Below, one piece after another: positions 55,146-63,146 of a stretch of DNA of 64,000 nucleotides; the first letter of the stretch is position 1; each line of letters starts with the position of its first letter. Below the pieces are notes generated by a model that saw only the letters and a list, made by a program, of their open reading frames with translations, was not told the origin of the DNA and did not search any database. The stretch is from Marinobacterium lutimaris (GTDB lineage: Bacteria > Pseudomonadota > Gammaproteobacteria > Pseudomonadales > Balneatricaceae). The stretch spans positions 1,674,001 through 1,738,000 of the forward strand of contig NZ_FNVQ01000001.1 of NCBI RefSeq assembly GCF_900108065.1. Direction: 5' to 3'. The position numbers and the translations under genes are program-made.

Positions 55146-55162
55146 TTGGCATCCCGGTTGCT
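55146..55162 (+). promoter_or_regulatory. Sigma-54 (-24/-12) promoter
   Basis: TTGGCATCCCGGTTGCT has the invariant GG (55148-55149) and GC (55160-55161) elements 12 bp apart, first G to first G, matching TTGGCA-N6-TTGCW except for one C-to-T change after TGGCA. Transcription would start near 55173, about 410 bases before the aldehyde dehydrogenase gene. Confidence 0.78.
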
Positions 55163-55308
55163 ACAGAAGAGGAGCACGAAACCAAGCTGCGCGGTTAAAC
55201 AGTTCATTAAAGAAATTGCGCGTAGCCACTAGCTAAGCACGACCCCAAAGGCCAAGAGCCCGAGTACGTACCCCAGTACCTACTACAAGAACAATGAGGC
55301 GACCCCAA

Positions 55309-55452
55309 ATGCTTACACGTACATCAGCTACCTCAGCACCTCTACCCGGCGATGCCAGGCCATCCGGCAATCAGCCGCATTCTGAATTCCTTTCCCTGTT
55401 GATGACGGCCCAATCAGCGCGCCGCTCGACAGGTCGATCACCCAGCATCTAG
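55309..55452 (+). CDS. Possible 47-residue small ORF in the long leader of the sigma-54 operon
   Basis: This frame starts MLTRTSATSAPLPGDARP and ends SPSI. GAGG lies nine bases before the ATG. The Ser/Arg/Pro-rich composition and codons such as ACA and TCA do not resemble neighbouring genes. It could be an upstream leader ORF or chance; the leader 55173-55582 otherwise shows no gene. Confidence 0.2.
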   Translation: MLTRTSATSAPLPGDARPSGNQPHSEFLSLLMTAQSARRSTGRSPSI

Positions 55453-55582
55453 CCCGAAGCCAAAGCTTCAAGCTGACATTCAGCCCCCAGGTGTTCGCAC
55501 GCTGTTAGCCGGGGCGAACTCTGTTTGTGCGCCTTACATTGCGCACGACATGTAAACCTATACGACCGAACTGGAGTTGGTT

Positions 55583-57028
55583 ATGACCACACTGAAAGAC
55601 CCCTCTTTGCTGAAAAACCGCTGCCTGATCAATGGTGAGTGGGTTGAAGCCGCATCCAAGGAAACACTGCAGGTCACTAACCCTGCCAATGGCAGCGTTG
55701 TAGGCGAGATCCCCAAGCTGTCTCCTGAAGAGATCCCGGCGGTCATCGAGGCGTCCAAGGTTGCTCAGAAAGCCTGGGCTGCGCGCCCGGCCAAGGAGCG
55801 CTCTGCCCTGCTGCGCCGCTGGTTTGAGCTGCTCAACGAAAACGCTGATGACCTGGCGCTGATCATGACCTCCGAGCAGGGCAAGCCGCTGACCGAAGCC
55901 AAGGGTGAAATCGGTTACGCCGCCTCCTTCGTGGAGTGGTTCGCGGAAGAAGCCAAGCGCGTTTACGGCGACACCATCCCGGCGCCGCGTGCCGACCAGC
56001 GCCTCACCGTGCTGCGCCAGCCGATCGGCGTGACCGCTGCGATCACTCCGTGGAACTTCCCGGCGGCGATGATCACCCGTAAGGCCGCGCCTGCCCTGGC
56101 CGCCGGCTGCTCCATGATCGTCCGCCCCGCTGACCTGACTCCGCTGACCGCACTGGCACTGGGCGAACTGGCCCAGCGTGCCGGCATCCCGGCGGGCGTA
56201 CTGCAGATCATTACCGGTTCTGCCAGCAAGCTCGGCAAGGTGCTGACCGACAGCGACGACGTCACCAAGCTCTCTTTCACCGGTTCCACCGAAGTGGGCC
56301 GCCTGCTGATGGCCCAGTGCGCACCGACCATCAAGAAGCTGTCGCTGGAACTGGGCGGCAACGCGCCGTTCATCGTGTTTGACGACGCCGACCTGGATAA
56401 GGCCGTTGAAGGCGCTATGGCGTCCAAATACCGCAACGCCGGCCAGACCTGCGTCTGCGCCAACCGCATCCTGGTTCAGCGCGGTGTTTACGATCAGTTT
56501 GCCGAAAAGCTGGCGGCACGCGTCAGCGCTCTGAAGATCGGCGACGGCACCGAAGAGGGCGTCGAAATCGGGCCGATGATCGAAGAGAAAGCGATCACCA
56601 AGGTTGAAGAGCATATCGAAGACGCCGTCTCCAAGGGCGCCACCCTGATCCAGGGCGGCGAGCGCCTCGGCGGCCTGTTCCTGAAGCCTGCGATCCTCAC
56701 CGGTGTGACCACCGAAATGAAGGTTGCCCAGGAAGAGACCTTCGGCCCGCTGGCACCGCTTTTCGCCTTCGATACCGAAGAGGAAGCGCTGGCCATGGCC
56801 AACGACACCATCTTTGGCCTCGCCGCTTACTTCTACACCAATGACCACGGCCGCATGATCCGCGTCTCCGAAGGCCTGGACTACGGCATGGTCGGCCACA
56901 ACACCGGCCTGATCTCCAACGAGGTCGCACCTTTCGGTGGCGTGAAGCAGTCCGGCCTCGGCCGCGAAGGCTCCAAGTACGGCATCGAGGAATACCTGGA
57001 ACTCAAATACGTCTGCAGCGCGCTGTAA
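55583..57028 (+). CDS. GabD-like aldehyde dehydrogenase (succinate-semialdehyde dehydrogenase family)
   Basis: This 481-residue enzyme is very close in pattern to E. coli GabD (482 residues). [40 protein letters not shown] with the catalytic Glu, [16 protein letters not shown] with the catalytic Cys, and [20 protein letters not shown] are all present. The usual cofactor-binding KPA/KPS motif is RPADLTP here, Lys replaced by Arg. The ATG at 55583 has GGAG at seven bases. It opens an operon with an iron-type alcohol dehydrogenase and a permease, downstream of the sigma-54 promoter. Succinic semialdehyde is a good guess as substrate; other short semialdehydes are possible. Confidence 0.9.
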   Translation: MTTLKDPSLLKNRCLINGEWVEAASKETLQVTNPANGSVVGEIPKLSPEEIPAVIEASKVAQKAWAARPAKERSALLRRWFELLNENADDLALIMTSEQGKPLTEAKGEIGYAASFVEWFAEEAKRVYGDTIPAPRADQRLTVLRQPIGVTAAITPWNFPAAMITRKAAPALAAGCSMIVRPADLTPLTALALGELAQRAGIPAGVLQIITGSASKLGKVLTDSDDVTKLSFTGSTEVGRLLMAQCAPTIKKLSLELGGNAPFIVFDDADLDKAVEGAMASKYRNAGQTCVCANRILVQRGVYDQFAEKLAARVSALKIGDGTEEGVEIGPMIEEKAITKVEEHIEDAVSKGATLIQGGERLGGLFLKPAILTGVTTEMKVAQEETFGPLAPLFAFDTEEEALAMANDTIFGLAAYFYTNDHGRMIRVSEGLDYGMVGHNTGLISNEVAPFGGVKQSGLGREGSKYGIEEYLELKYVCSAL

Positions 57029-57087
57029 GGCAACAACCGATGGGCGCTACCCCGGCGCCCACACCTATTCTGCAGGAGGAAAACAAG

Positions 57088-58254
57088 ATGACTGAAGGTA
57101 TCAAGCCTTTCACTTTCGACACCCCGGGATCGATGCACATGGAATGGGGCAGTGCCCGTCGCCTTGGCGAACTGCTGGCGTCCCGTTTCGAACAGCGCAA
57201 TCTGCTGATCGTTACCGACAAGTTTCTGCACGAAAACGGTCTCCTTGACCCGGCCAAGGAATCTCTGAAAGCCCAGGGTTTCACCGTCTCTGTCTTCGAT
57301 GATGTGGTGGCCGATCCGCCCGAAGCGGTGCTGATGCAGTGTGTCGATCGCGCCAAGAGCGCCGGTGCGGATATCGTGCTGGGCCTGGGCGGCGGCTCAT
57401 CCATGGATGTGGCCAAGCTGGTCGCCGTGATGCTGAAGTCCGAGCAGCCGCTGTCCGAGCTGTACGGTATCGGCAACGTCAAAGGCGAGCGCGCGCCGCT
57501 GATCCAGGTGCCGACCACCTCCGGTACCGGTTCAGAAGTCACCAACATCACCATCCTGACCACCGGCGAAACCACCAAGATGGGTGTGGTTGCGCAGCAG
57601 CTTTACGCTGACCTGGTGCTGCTGGATGGCGAACTGACCGTGGGTCTGCCGGCCGGCGCCACCGCCGCCACCGGTATCGATGCCATGGTTCACGCCATCG
57701 AGTCATACACCTCTGCGCACAAGAAAAACCCGCTGTCCGATGCGCTGGCCAAAGAAGCCCTGACGCTGCTGACCAACAACCTGATCACCGCCTGCACCGA
57801 TGGCAGCAACCGCGCTGCCCGAGAAGCGATGCTGCTGGGTTCCAACCTGGCCGGTCAGGCGTTCTCCAACTCTCCGGTTGCAGCCGTTCACGCCCTGGCT
57901 TACCCGCTGGGCGGCCACTACCACCTGCCGCACGGCCTGACCAACGCGCTGATGCTGGGCCCTGTGCTGCGCTTCAACATGGCTGCAGCCGCACCGCTGT
58001 ACGCGGAACTTGCCGATCACCTGCTGGGTAAATCCGATGCCGATGTAGCCACCCGCTCTGCCGCCTTCGTTGAACACATGCAGGACCTGATGAACCGCTC
58101 CGGCGCGCCGCAGCGTCTGCGTGACGTGGAAGTCACCGAAGAGAGCCTGCCGACTCTGGCCAAGGACGCCATGCTGCAGACCCGTCTGCTGCAGAACAAC
58201 CCGGTGGAAGTCACCGAGGCCGACGCGCTCGCGCTGTACAAGGAAGCGTTCTAA
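57088..58254 (+). CDS. Iron-containing (type III) alcohol dehydrogenase
   Basis: This 388-residue enzyme carries the type III cofactor site GLGGGSSMDVAKLVAVML and PTTSGTGSEVTNITILT. Metal ligands are expected in DLVLLDGELTVGLPAGATAA (Asp), GIDAMVHAIESYTS (His), and AVHALAYPLGGHYHLPHGLT (His pair). The true start is ATG 57088 behind GCAGGAGGA; the frame is open 48 bases further upstream. It lies 59 bp after the aldehyde dehydrogenase gene, so an alcohol-to-aldehyde-to-acid route is likely, for example 4-hydroxybutyrate to succinate via succinic semialdehyde. Confidence 0.93.
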   Translation: MTEGIKPFTFDTPGSMHMEWGSARRLGELLASRFEQRNLLIVTDKFLHENGLLDPAKESLKAQGFTVSVFDDVVADPPEAVLMQCVDRAKSAGADIVLGLGGGSSMDVAKLVAVMLKSEQPLSELYGIGNVKGERAPLIQVPTTSGTGSEVTNITILTTGETTKMGVVAQQLYADLVLLDGELTVGLPAGATAATGIDAMVHAIESYTSAHKKNPLSDALAKEALTLLTNNLITACTDGSNRAAREAMLLGSNLAGQAFSNSPVAAVHALAYPLGGHYHLPHGLTNALMLGPVLRFNMAAAAPLYAELADHLLGKSDADVATRSAAFVEHMQDLMNRSGAPQRLRDVEVTEESLPTLAKDAMLQTRLLQNNPVEVTEADALALYKEAF

Positions 58255-58268
58255 CAGCGTGTCGCAAC

Positions 58269-58295
58269 GAGATCCGGCCCTCGGGGCCGGATCTC
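58269..58295 (+). terminator. Strong hairpin inside the alcohol/aldehyde operon
   Basis: Perfect 12-base arms GAGATCCGGCCC (58269-58280) and GGGCCGGATCTC (58284-58295) enclose a three-base loop. It follows the alcohol dehydrogenase stop by 15 bases and is followed by only TTAAAA. It probably partially terminates transcription or protects the upstream message, lowering expression of the permease gene. Confidence 0.65.
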
Positions 58296-58344
58296 TTAAA
58301 ACCAACCCTTACAACCCCTAACCTAATAATCAGAGACACAAACA

Positions 58345-59742
58345 ATGCATAAACAACGTGTGGATGGCCAGGAAACCCCCTACTGGGGTGCCGGACCTTT
58401 TAAGATCCGTCTACCCTTTGTTCACTACCGCATCGAATGGCCAGATTACTTCCAGGGTCTGCTGATGTGCGCCGTCGATCTCGCGGCGATTCCGCTGATG
58501 ACCGAACTGCTGGGCATGCCGTTTGAGGTAGCGCTGGCCGTGGTCATGATGAACGGTCTGCTGTACCTGACTCACCACCTGCTGGGCGACCCGGTTGTCC
58601 CCGGCTGGATTACGCCTGCGATTCCTCTGCTGATGGCCTACTGCGCCACCTTCCCGGAGGGCGAAGAGCGGATTTATGCGTTGATATCCTTCCAGCTATT
58701 ACTCGGACTCTTCTCCATAGGGATAGGCGCCTCGGGTATGGCGCACCGCGTGGTTAGCGCCATACCCCAGGCGATCAAGTCCGGGGTTATCATCGGAGCC
58801 GGTATCGCCGCCGTTATCGCGGTGTTCAAGGTGGATGGTCGTTTCGACACCTACCCGATCACTATCTCCGTAGCTGTGGGCATTGCCTTCTACGTGATCT
58901 TTTCGCGCCACTTCGCGCGGATCAAGCACAGCAACCCGGTGCTCAGCCTGATCGGCAAACTGGGCGTGTTCCCGATCGTCGTACTGGCGATCATCATCGC
59001 ACCGACCGTGGGCGAAACCTCCTGGCCGCAGATCGAGTGGGGTCTGTCATCACCGGACTTCATCACCCTGTGGAACGAATACACCGTATTCGGCCTCGGC
59101 TTCCCGCCGTTGGAGATGTTCCTGACTGCAATCCCGACCGTACTGGCGGCGTACATCGTACTGTTCGGTGACGTACTGCAGAGCCGCGCAATCCTCGAAG
59201 AAGCGGATCACGAACGCCCGGACGAGAAAGTGGATTACAGCCCGGACCGTGCTCACATGATCTTCGGTGCGCGTAACTCCATCATGTCCATCCTTGGCCC
59301 GGACGTAGTGATGTGCGGCCCGCTCTGGTCTGCGATGCACGTGGTTATCGTGGAGCGTTTTGCCCAGGGCAAGCGTGCCATGTACTCCATCATCGGCGGT
59401 GCCGGTTCTTTCCGCTGGGGTACCAACACCGGTCTGCTGTTCATGCCGATCGTTACCCTGGTGCAGCCGATCCTCGGCGTGGCGCTGGCTCTGACCCTGC
59501 TGATCCAGGGCTACGTATCCGTACGTATAGGCGTTATGGAAGCACGCTCCCAGCGTGACCTGGGTATCGCCGGTGTTGTTGCTGCCGTTCTGGCAACCCG
59601 TGGCGCCACCTGGGCCTTCGCCGTTGGCGTGGTGCTCTGCCTGCTGGTTTACGGCCGTGATTTCTTCAAGGGCGAAACCGACAAAACCTTCGTTAAGGAT
59701 CAGAAGCAAGACACTCTCGTGAAGGATCAGGAAGCCGCCTGA
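58345..59742 (+). CDS. Multi-helix permease of the alcohol/aldehyde operon (substrate unknown)
   Basis: This 465-residue protein has about eleven to twelve hydrophobic helices. FQGLLMCAVDLAAIPLMTEL, LLYLTHHLLGDPVVPGWITP, GSFRWGTNTGLLFMPIV and AIPQAIKSGVIIGAGIAAV recall the uracil/xanthine/ascorbate permease superfamily (NCS2-like plan), but I do not recognise the subfamily. A charged tail (FVKDQKQDTLVKDQEAA) ends it. It lies 90 bp after the alcohol dehydrogenase gene and before a strong terminator. It probably imports the alcohol or its acid, so the operon would encode uptake and two oxidations. Confidence 0.65.
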   Translation: MHKQRVDGQETPYWGAGPFKIRLPFVHYRIEWPDYFQGLLMCAVDLAAIPLMTELLGMPFEVALAVVMMNGLLYLTHHLLGDPVVPGWITPAIPLLMAYCATFPEGEERIYALISFQLLLGLFSIGIGASGMAHRVVSAIPQAIKSGVIIGAGIAAVIAVFKVDGRFDTYPITISVAVGIAFYVIFSRHFARIKHSNPVLSLIGKLGVFPIVVLAIIIAPTVGETSWPQIEWGLSSPDFITLWNEYTVFGLGFPPLEMFLTAIPTVLAAYIVLFGDVLQSRAILEEADHERPDEKVDYSPDRAHMIFGARNSIMSILGPDVVMCGPLWSAMHVVIVERFAQGKRAMYSIIGGAGSFRWGTNTGLLFMPIVTLVQPILGVALALTLLIQGYVSVRIGVMEARSQRDLGIAGVVAAVLATRGATWAFAVGVVLCLLVYGRDFFKGETDKTFVKDQKQDTLVKDQEAA

Positions 59743-59748
59743 TCGCTT

Positions 59749-59785
59749 GCGCGCCGGCTTACCCTCTTGGTCGGCGCGCTTTTTT
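59749..59785 (+). terminator. Intrinsic terminator of the alcohol/aldehyde operon
   Basis: Arms GCGCGCCG (59749-59756) and CGGCGCGC (59772-59779) are followed by six T (59780-59785), seven bases after the permease stop. The remaining gap to 60070 holds no clear feature. Confidence 0.92.
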
Positions 59786-60070
59786 CCCCTGCCCCAGCGC
59801 TCACGCAGCGCCAGCTCCATAACAACCCACCCGGATTCTATGTAATCACCGGTAAAGGCCTGCCCCCTCTGCCCTGGCTACCACACCAGACAGCAGCCAC
59901 TCTCTGCGCGCTCTCAAACGCCGCCAGCAACCGAACCTGTGCAGGCGCAGCGGAAGATCTGTCAGTCATGATGGAAAAATGTCAGTCTCTCCCTTGGCCC
60001 TATTCATTTGTCGGTGATTAGACAAAGCCAGACAGGATTCTGAGATCCTGATCCATACAGCCCGCAGACA

Positions 60071-60092
60071 GACCACAGACTGACCACAGAGA
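60071..60092 (+). repeat. 11-bp tandem duplication just before the GNAT ribosome-binding site
   Basis: GACCACAGACT (60071-60081) is repeated as GACCACAGAGA (60082-60092), directly before the AAGGAGA ribosome-binding site of the GNAT gene. Confidence 0.6.
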
Positions 60093-60108
60093 AAGTAAGG
60101 AGACAACC

Positions 60109-60825
60109 GTGAGCCGATTGAACGAGTTTGGCCAGCCCATCGGCGATGCGTTGCCGGACGGCTGGACACCGCCGCCGCTGCCATCGCGCATGACACTTGC
60201 AGGGCGTGTGGTAAAAATAGTGCCGATGGATGCCGAGGCCCACGGAGCGGCGCTTTACGAAGCATTCAAGCTGGATGAAACCGATGCGGGCTGGACCTAT
60301 ATGGCGAACGGACCCTACAGCTGCCTGGCGGATTTCATGACCTGGTTAAAGACAGCGGCTGTAGCAACGGATCCGATGCTGTTTAGCTTTCTCAATGCGC
60401 AAAGCGGACAGCCTGTCGGCTACGGCGCACTGATGCGGATAGACGCCAGGATGGCCTGCATCGAAGTGGGGAACCTGCGCATGTCGCCGCTGCAGCAGCG
60501 CACGCCAATGTCGACCGAGGCGATCCATCTGCTGGCCGACTACGCATTTAAGCTTGGTTACCGCCGCTTTGAATGGAAATGTGACTCGCTGAACGCCCCT
60601 TCCAGAACCGCGGCAGAGCGTCTGGGCTTCACCTATGAGGGCACCTTCCGCAACGCGATGCACTACAAGGGACGCTCCCGCGATACCGCCTGGTTCTCGA
60701 TCACAGAAGATGAATGGCCCGCTATCCGCGAGGCCCAGCAAGCCTGGCTGGCCCCAGATAACTTCGATCAGAACGGCATTCAGAAGCAGCGCCTGGCCGA
60801 ACTAATTCAACAGGCGCGTGGCTGA
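60109..60825 (+). CDS. GNAT-family N-acetyltransferase (RimJ/RimL type)
   Basis: The 238-residue protein transfers an acetyl group from acetyl-CoA to an amine. The RimJ/RimL-type fold begins with the barrel strand GRVVKIVPMDAEAHGAAL and includes YRRFEWKCDSLNAPSRTAAE, LGFTYEGTFRNAMHYKGRSR (CoA-binding loop region and the family 'EG-R' turn) and DTAWFSITEDEWP. The N-terminal 30 residues (LNEFGQPIGDALPDGWTPP) are a common extension. The start is GTG 60109 after AAGGAGA. Target unknown. Confidence 0.9.
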   Translation: MSRLNEFGQPIGDALPDGWTPPPLPSRMTLAGRVVKIVPMDAEAHGAALYEAFKLDETDAGWTYMANGPYSCLADFMTWLKTAAVATDPMLFSFLNAQSGQPVGYGALMRIDARMACIEVGNLRMSPLQQRTPMSTEAIHLLADYAFKLGYRRFEWKCDSLNAPSRTAAERLGFTYEGTFRNAMHYKGRSRDTAWFSITEDEWPAIREAQQAWLAPDNFDQNGIQKQRLAELIQQARG

Positions 60826-60878
60826 ATTCTGAGCGATCTATAGCCGGCCCCTGCCTGAACCTGAAGGGCATACCGGCT

Positions 60879-61058
60879 TTAGAGGCGCCCCATGCCGTGG
60901 AACATGCCGCCAAACAGCATCGACAGCGCGCTAAAGATCAGGCTGAGAATGATAAAGGCGGGGATCGAAGCGATGGCGAACTTCACCATAAAGATCACCA
61001 TGGAGATAAACGGCATCTTGATATCGACGACGGTGACTTCGCGGTTATCGTTGGACAT
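60879..61058 (-). CDS. 59-residue conserved-type inner-membrane small protein
   Basis: This short gene encodes MSNDNREVTVVDIKMPFISM followed by a hydrophobic helix (VIFMVKFAIASIPAFIILSL) and a Met/Gly-rich end (MLFGGMFHGMGRL). AAGGA lies nine bases before the ATG at 61058. The acidic N-terminus, VVDIKMPF and FMVKFAIASIPA match small membrane proteins I recall in many gammaproteobacteria. Function is unknown; a single-pass or hairpin membrane location is predicted. At 59 residues it falls below common gene-finding length limits. Confidence 0.75.
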   Translation of the reverse strand: MSNDNREVTVVDIKMPFISMVIFMVKFAIASIPAFIILSLIFSALSMLFGGMFHGMGRL

Positions 61059-61078
61059 AGGCTGTATCCTTTAGTGAT

Positions 61079-61114
61079 GGGCAGAGTGAAGGGCAGAGTG
61101 AAGGGCAGAGTGAT
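61079..61114 (-). repeat. Three 12-bp tandem repeats upstream of the small membrane protein
   Basis: GGGCAGAGTGAA (61079-61090, 61091-61102) and GGGCAGAGTGAT (61103-61114) are contiguous in plus-strand reading. They occupy the 5' leader of the small membrane protein gene, 20 bases before its ATG. Confidence 0.75.
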
Positions 61115-61194
61115 GGGCGATCGATAGCGTGTAACTGTCTTAAGCCTAACCAATCTCCGGCGTTCCCGCCTGACACCAAACCGCAAACTCCAGA

Positions 61195-61229
61195 TAAAAG
61201 AAAACCCGACAGGCTCTCGCCTGTCAGGC
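61195..61229 (-). terminator. Terminator of the zinc/manganese import operon
   Basis: Arms CCCGACAGGC (61205-61214) and GCCTGTCAGG (61219-61228) pair with one mismatch around a TCTC loop. On the minus strand TTTTCTTTTAT follows. It lies 135 bases beyond the binding-protein gene stop, after another small hairpin (CTGGCC-N2-GGCCAG) near 61240. Confidence 0.8.
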
Positions 61230-61363
61230 TAAAACTGGCCAAGGCCAGTGCAAGCCCCCGGTGCTCACGCTGGGATAGCGAACCGGCTATTGTCGCAACC
61301 CGGGGGACCTCTACCCTTTCAATCCTGCCCCGCCTTTTTCCTGGCGGAGCCATTGACGCTCAT

Positions 61364-62254
61364 TTACTCGGCGATCGCGCTCAAAATCTGCGACGTGTTG
61401 AAGTTCATCAGCTCGATGTAGGTCGGCGCCACACCGTCTGCCGCGGAAAGCGCTTCGGGATAAAGCTCCCCACCTGACTTGGCGCCAGTGGCATTGGCGA
61501 TCTGCTCAACCAGGCGACCATCGTTGGAGCTTTCGATAAAGTAGACTTTAACGCCCTCTTCCTTGATCTGATCGATCAGGCGCGCCACCTCCCCTGCCGA
61601 GGCCTCTGTTTCGGTGGAAACACCCAGCGGTGACATAAACTGCACGCCGTATTCCGCTGTGTAGTAACCGAAGGCGTCATGGCTGGTCAGTACCTTACGC
61701 TCCTCTTGCGGCACGGCGTCGATTTTCGCCTTGATATCGGCATCCAGCGCCTGGATTTTCTGGCGGTAGGCATCCGCACTCTGATGGATCGCGGCTGCAT
61801 CTTCCGGTGCGGCGGCAACCAGCGCCTGCTCGATATTATCGATCCATACCAGCACGTTGGCGGCACTGTTCCAGACATGGGGATCGATAATGGTTTCACC
61901 GTCCTCCTCGAAAGTATGGGTTGCGATACCGTCCGAGACGATCACCGGCGCCTGGGTGTTGCCGCTCGCCTCGGCCAGGCGCTCAAACCAGATCTCCAGA
62001 TTCTCACCACTGAGGAAGGTCACATCCGCCTGCTTGAGAGCGCGGGCATTTTCCGGAGAGGGCTCGAAGTCATGCGGATCGCCATTGGCGGGCACCAGCG
62101 AGGTGACATTAACCTGATCGCCGCCCACGTTCTTCACCACATCCGCCAGCACCGTGAAGCTCGCCACAACATCCAGGGTATCGGCCTGAACCGGCATCGC
62201 GGCAGACAGGGTAAAAGCGGCGGGAACGGCAAGCGCCAGAAAACGATTTTTCAT
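61364..62254 (-). CDS. Zinc/manganese ABC importer binding protein (ZnuA-like)
   Basis: The 296-residue periplasmic protein has a signal peptide (MKNRFLALAVPAAFTLSAAM, cleavage after VQAD). Metal-binding histidines are expected at His61 (NGDPHDFEP), His126 (DPHVW) and His192 (LTSHDAFGYY), the cluster A-I pattern. VNVTSLVPANGDPHDFEPSP is characteristic. The His-rich loop of E. coli ZnuA is absent, which fits MntA/SitA-like or short ZnuA proteins, so zinc versus manganese remains open. The ATG at 62254 has GTGGAG upstream. It is last in the ATPase-permease-binding protein operon. Confidence 0.92.
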   Translation of the reverse strand: MKNRFLALAVPAAFTLSAAMPVQADTLDVVASFTVLADVVKNVGGDQVNVTSLVPANGDPHDFEPSPENARALKQADVTFLSGENLEIWFERLAEASGNTQAPVIVSDGIATHTFEEDGETIIDPHVWNSAANVLVWIDNIEQALVAAAPEDAAAIHQSADAYRQKIQALDADIKAKIDAVPQEERKVLTSHDAFGYYTAEYGVQFMSPLGVSTETEASAGEVARLIDQIKEEGVKVYFIESSNDGRLVEQIANATGAKSGGELYPEALSAADGVAPTYIELMNFNTSQILSAIAE

Positions 62255-62273
62255 TACTTCAAACTCCACAGGG

Positions 62274-63146
62274 TTAGCCCGTCAGATGCGAGCGTTTTAC
62301 AAAATGCCAAAGCGCGCCACAGGGGCTGAAAATCAGTGACAATGCATAAATGAGGCTGGCGGTCAGAATGATCGACGGACCGGAGGCGGTGCTCAGATGA
62401 TAAGAGGCCAGCAGGCCGATCAGGCCCGAGAGCGAGGCGCAACCGGCCGCCACCGCGAACATACCCGGCAACGTGCGCGCCCAGAGCTGCGCAATCGCCG
62501 CCGGCAGCATCATCAACCCCACCGCCATTAGCGTGCCCAGCGCCTGAAAGCCGGCCACCAGGTTCAGTACCACCAACAGCAGGAAGATGATGTGATAAAA
62601 AGACCCCATACCTCCGACGGCACGCAGGAAACCAGGGTCAAAACACTCGGCGACCAGAGGCCGGTAGACCAGCGCCAGCATCAACAGCGAAAAGCATGAG
62701 ATACCAGCCACCAGGTACACCGCCTGCGCGTTCACCGCGAGAATGGTGCCAAACAGTATATGCAGCAGATCCAGGTTGGAGCCGTGCAGCGAGACGATCA
62801 AAACACCCAGCGCCAGCGAGGTTAGATAAAAGCTGGCAAAACTGGCGTCCTCTTTCAGCTTGGTGGTGCGACTGACCAACCCAGCCAGCAGCGCCACACT
62901 GAGCCCGGCCACCAGCCCGCCGATGCCCATCGCCAGCAGCGATAATCCACCGGCCACCAGGAAACCGATCGCCGCACCGGGTAGCACCGCATGGCTCATG
63001 GCATCGCCCACCAATGACATACGCCTTAGCATCAACAGCACACCCACCGGGCCAGACCCCAGCCCCAGCGCCATGGACGCCACCAGCGCCCGGCGCATAA
63101 AGCCGTACTCCACAAAGGGCTCGACGACCGCCGTGTACAGCATCAT
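62274..63146 (-). CDS. Zinc/manganese ABC importer permease (ZnuB-like)
   Basis: This 290-residue permease has about eight helices. Family features are FMRRALVASMALGLGSGPVG, LMLRRMSLVGDAMSHAVLPG (the conserved SL-GDA-SHAVLPG block) and GALAVGLMMLPAAIAQ-like GTLMAVGLMMLPAAIAQL. It overlaps the ATPase gene: ATG 63146 lies inside ATGA at the ATPase stop, with GGAGG upstream. A longer frame starts at TTG 63170 and is not needed. Confidence 0.93.
   Translation of the reverse strand: MMLYTAVVEPFVEYGFMRRALVASMALGLGSGPVGVLLMLRRMSLVGDAMSHAVLPGAAIGFLVAGGLSLLAMGIGGLVAGLSVALLAGLVSRTTKLKEDASFASFYLTSLALGVLIVSLHGSNLDLLHILFGTILAVNAQAVYLVAGISCFSLLMLALVYRPLVAECFDPGFLRAVGGMGSFYHIIFLLLVVLNLVAGFQALGTLMAVGLMMLPAAIAQLWARTLPGMFAVAAGCASLSGLIGLLASYHLSTASGPSIILTASLIYALSLIFSPCGALWHFVKRSHLTG

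Noticed and set aside
55505-56899. 464-codon minus-strand frame
   Set aside because: It is antisense to the GabD-like gene and shows only the composition expected of a shadow frame.
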